The translations under genes and the position numbers were made by a program. Shown here in pieces: positions 34,409 to 35,294 of a DNA stretch of 35,294 nt. The notes beneath the pieces were generated by a model. That model did no database searches. It worked only from the letters and a program-made list of their open reading frames with translations, and had not been told where the DNA came from. Within the stretch, counting starts at the first letter, position 1. The number at the start of each line of letters is the position of its first letter. This DNA is from Streptomyces bambusae (GTDB taxonomy: Bacteria > Actinomycetota > Actinomycetes > Streptomycetales > Streptomycetaceae): assembly GCF_019400985.1 (NCBI RefSeq), contig NZ_WTFF01000032.1:1-35294 (forward strand), in the 5' to 3' direction.

Positions 34409-34456
34409 CCGTCGCCCGGCCCCGCGAACGGGGGGACCTCACGGGGCGGGCGACGG
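34409..34456 (-). terminator. hairpin between the secreted protein and sortase genes
   Basis: CCGTCGCCC (34409-34417) pairs with GGGCGACGG (34448-34456); after one bulged G, GCCCCG pairs with CGGGGC, giving 15 bp and a 17-nt loop. It would end or attenuate transcription from the upstream gene into the sortase. Confidence 0.65.
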
Positions 34457-34502
34457 GGGGCGGTACCGGTACGGACCGCGGCCGGGCCGCGGTGGGCGCC
34501 CG

Positions 34503-35045
34503 TCAGCCCCGCGTGCCGCTCGCCCGGCGACGCAGGAGCCAGGTACCGCCGACGGCGGTCGCGGCCAGTACGGCCGCTCCCGCCGCGATCTTGGCGGGGT
34601 CGGTGGTGGTGGTCGTGCCACCGCCCACCCCGGTGTGCACGTGGCCCTGCGGGCCGCGCTCGGTGACGACCAGGTCGCCGGTGGCGAACTTGCCGTCGGC
34701 GCAGGTCGCGCCGATCTCGTAGGTCCCCGGCCGGACCTCGCGGCCGACCCGGAACTGGCCGACCACGACCTCCTTGTGCGTGCCCGGCACCAGCCGGAAG
34801 CGGCCGCCGCCGACCGTGGTCGCATCGCCGTCGGCCTCGCCGCGCGGGCCGCAGGCGGTGGTGTTCACGGTGACCGCGGCACCGGGCGCCGCCGACTTCG
34901 GCCAGACCTCCAGCTCGGCGAAGTCCCCGGCGGCGAAGACGCCCGCGCCGAGGCCCGCCGCGGCCACCGCGCCCGCGACCGGGCCGGCGAACGCGGCGGC
35001 GGTCACTGCGGCTGCGGTGAGCGCATGGGCGGTGCGGCGGCGCAT
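34503..35045 (-). CDS. secreted protein with C-terminal membrane anchor
   Basis: 180-residue protein. A signal peptide (MRRRTAHALTAAAVTAAAFA) is followed by a single beta-rich domain with two Cys (TACGPRG and GATCADG) that could form a disulfide. A Gly/Thr linker GVGGGTTTTTDP leads to a hydrophobic helix AAGAAVLAATAVGGTWLL and an RRRASGTRG tail. This is the layout of a sortase substrate, but no LPXTG-like motif precedes the helix, so it may simply stay in the membrane. ATG 35045 has GCAGGAG as Shine-Dalgarno. I do not recognise the domain; similar proteins commonly sit beside class F sortases in Streptomyces, as I recall. Confidence 0.75.
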   Translation of the reverse strand: MRRRTAHALTAAAVTAAAFAGPVAGAVAAAGLGAGVFAAGDFAELEVWPKSAAPGAAVTVNTTACGPRGEADGDATTVGGGRFRLVPGTHKEVVVGQFRVGREVRPGTYEIGATCADGKFATGDLVVTERGPQGHVHTGVGGGTTTTTDPAKIAAGAAVLAATAVGGTWLLRRRASGTRG

Positions 35046-35085
35046 GGCGGCTCCTGCGGATCCTCTGCTCGGCTCTGCTCGGTTT

Positions 35086-35110
35086 CGGTCCGGTCCGGTC
35101 CGGTCCGGTC
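35086..35110. repeat. (CGGTC)5 microsatellite in the 5' region of the secreted protein gene
   Basis: Five exact pentamers, about 40 nt upstream of the start codon. Next to them CTCTGCTCGG-type units also repeat twice (about 35063-35083). The repeat lies in the promoter or leader, so length changes could alter spacing without touching the coding frame. Confidence 0.75.
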
Positions 35111-35223
35111 CGGGACGGACACGGGTCGTGTCCCCGAGCTAACCGGCCGCCCGCCGCCGGCGCCTGTCGGGGCGGCGCGGCCGACCGGTCCCGGGAGCCG
35201 GCCGCGAGGGCGTTACGGCACGT

Positions 35224-35294
35224 CAGCGCGCCCGTCGAGGCATCCGGGTGCCCCGGTGCCGTCCGGGTGAAGGGGCTTCGGCCGCCGGCAGCAT
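35224..35294 (-). CDS. possible C-terminal end of a gene cut by the window edge
   Basis: An open minus-strand frame runs in from the right edge and ends at TGA (35224-35226), giving about 23 residues, Pro- and Arg-rich (AEAPSPGRHRGTRMPRRAR). It is too short to identify and could be non-coding. Confidence 0.2.

Overview
This window is a piece of a Streptomyces-type actinobacterial chromosome. G+C is very high, codon third positions are almost all G or C, GTG starts are common and only one in-frame TTA codon was noticed. The gene content and order (era, leuA, recO-uppS, zur next to a znu zinc operon, glyS, dusB, ppdK, nirBD) is what I remember as typical of Streptomyces core chromosomes; no database was searched. 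I see no phage, IS element, CRISPR array, rRNA or tRNA gene.

Layout. 1-4.2 kb: Era GTPase, then on the minus strand a His-rich methyltransferase and a three-gene unit (M4 metalloprotease, emfourin-type protease inhibitor, GNAT acetyltransferase). 4.4-6.4 kb: leuA with a 15-residue leader peptide carrying four consecutive Leu codons, an attenuator-like stem and a strong terminator. 6.5-9.4 kb: a zinc-ribbon/TerB protein and an NCS2 nucleobase permease after a long non-coding gap. 9.4-11.1 kb: recO and uppS. 11.1-14.3 kb (minus): znuA-znuC-znuB-zur, with two 15-bp Zur-box-like sites over the znuA promoter. 14.4-16.7 kb: glyS facing a small membrane protein. 16.8-20.1 kb (minus): a TetR regulator behind an aldo/keto reductase whose promoter carries a palindromic operator, then a DHA2-type MFS exporter divergent from dusB. 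20.2-24.4 kb: dusB and ppdK, the latter behind a leader of about 250 nt.

24.4-35.3 kb: an intergenic region with several hairpins, including a 107-nt nested stem-loop; a winged-helix regulator with the TTA (bldA-type) codon; a Tat-exported PhoX-like phosphatase; a VOC protein; the assimilatory nitrite reductase operon (FAD oxidoreductase, nirB, nirD) under a GlnR-like box; a TauE/SafE permease; a frameshifted secreted-protein gene; and a class F sortase next to a membrane-anchored secreted protein.

A recurring theme is start codons placed 6-7 nt after a -10-like hexamer with little or no Shine-Dalgarno (era, recO, dusB, MFS, AKR, znuA, TSUP, probably the M4 protease), suggesting many leaderless transcripts. 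Most of the window is ordinary core genome. The items most worth checking are the nested hairpin, the AKR/TetR operator, the paired Zur sites, the protease-inhibitor operon, the TTA regulator and the frameshifted secreted protein.
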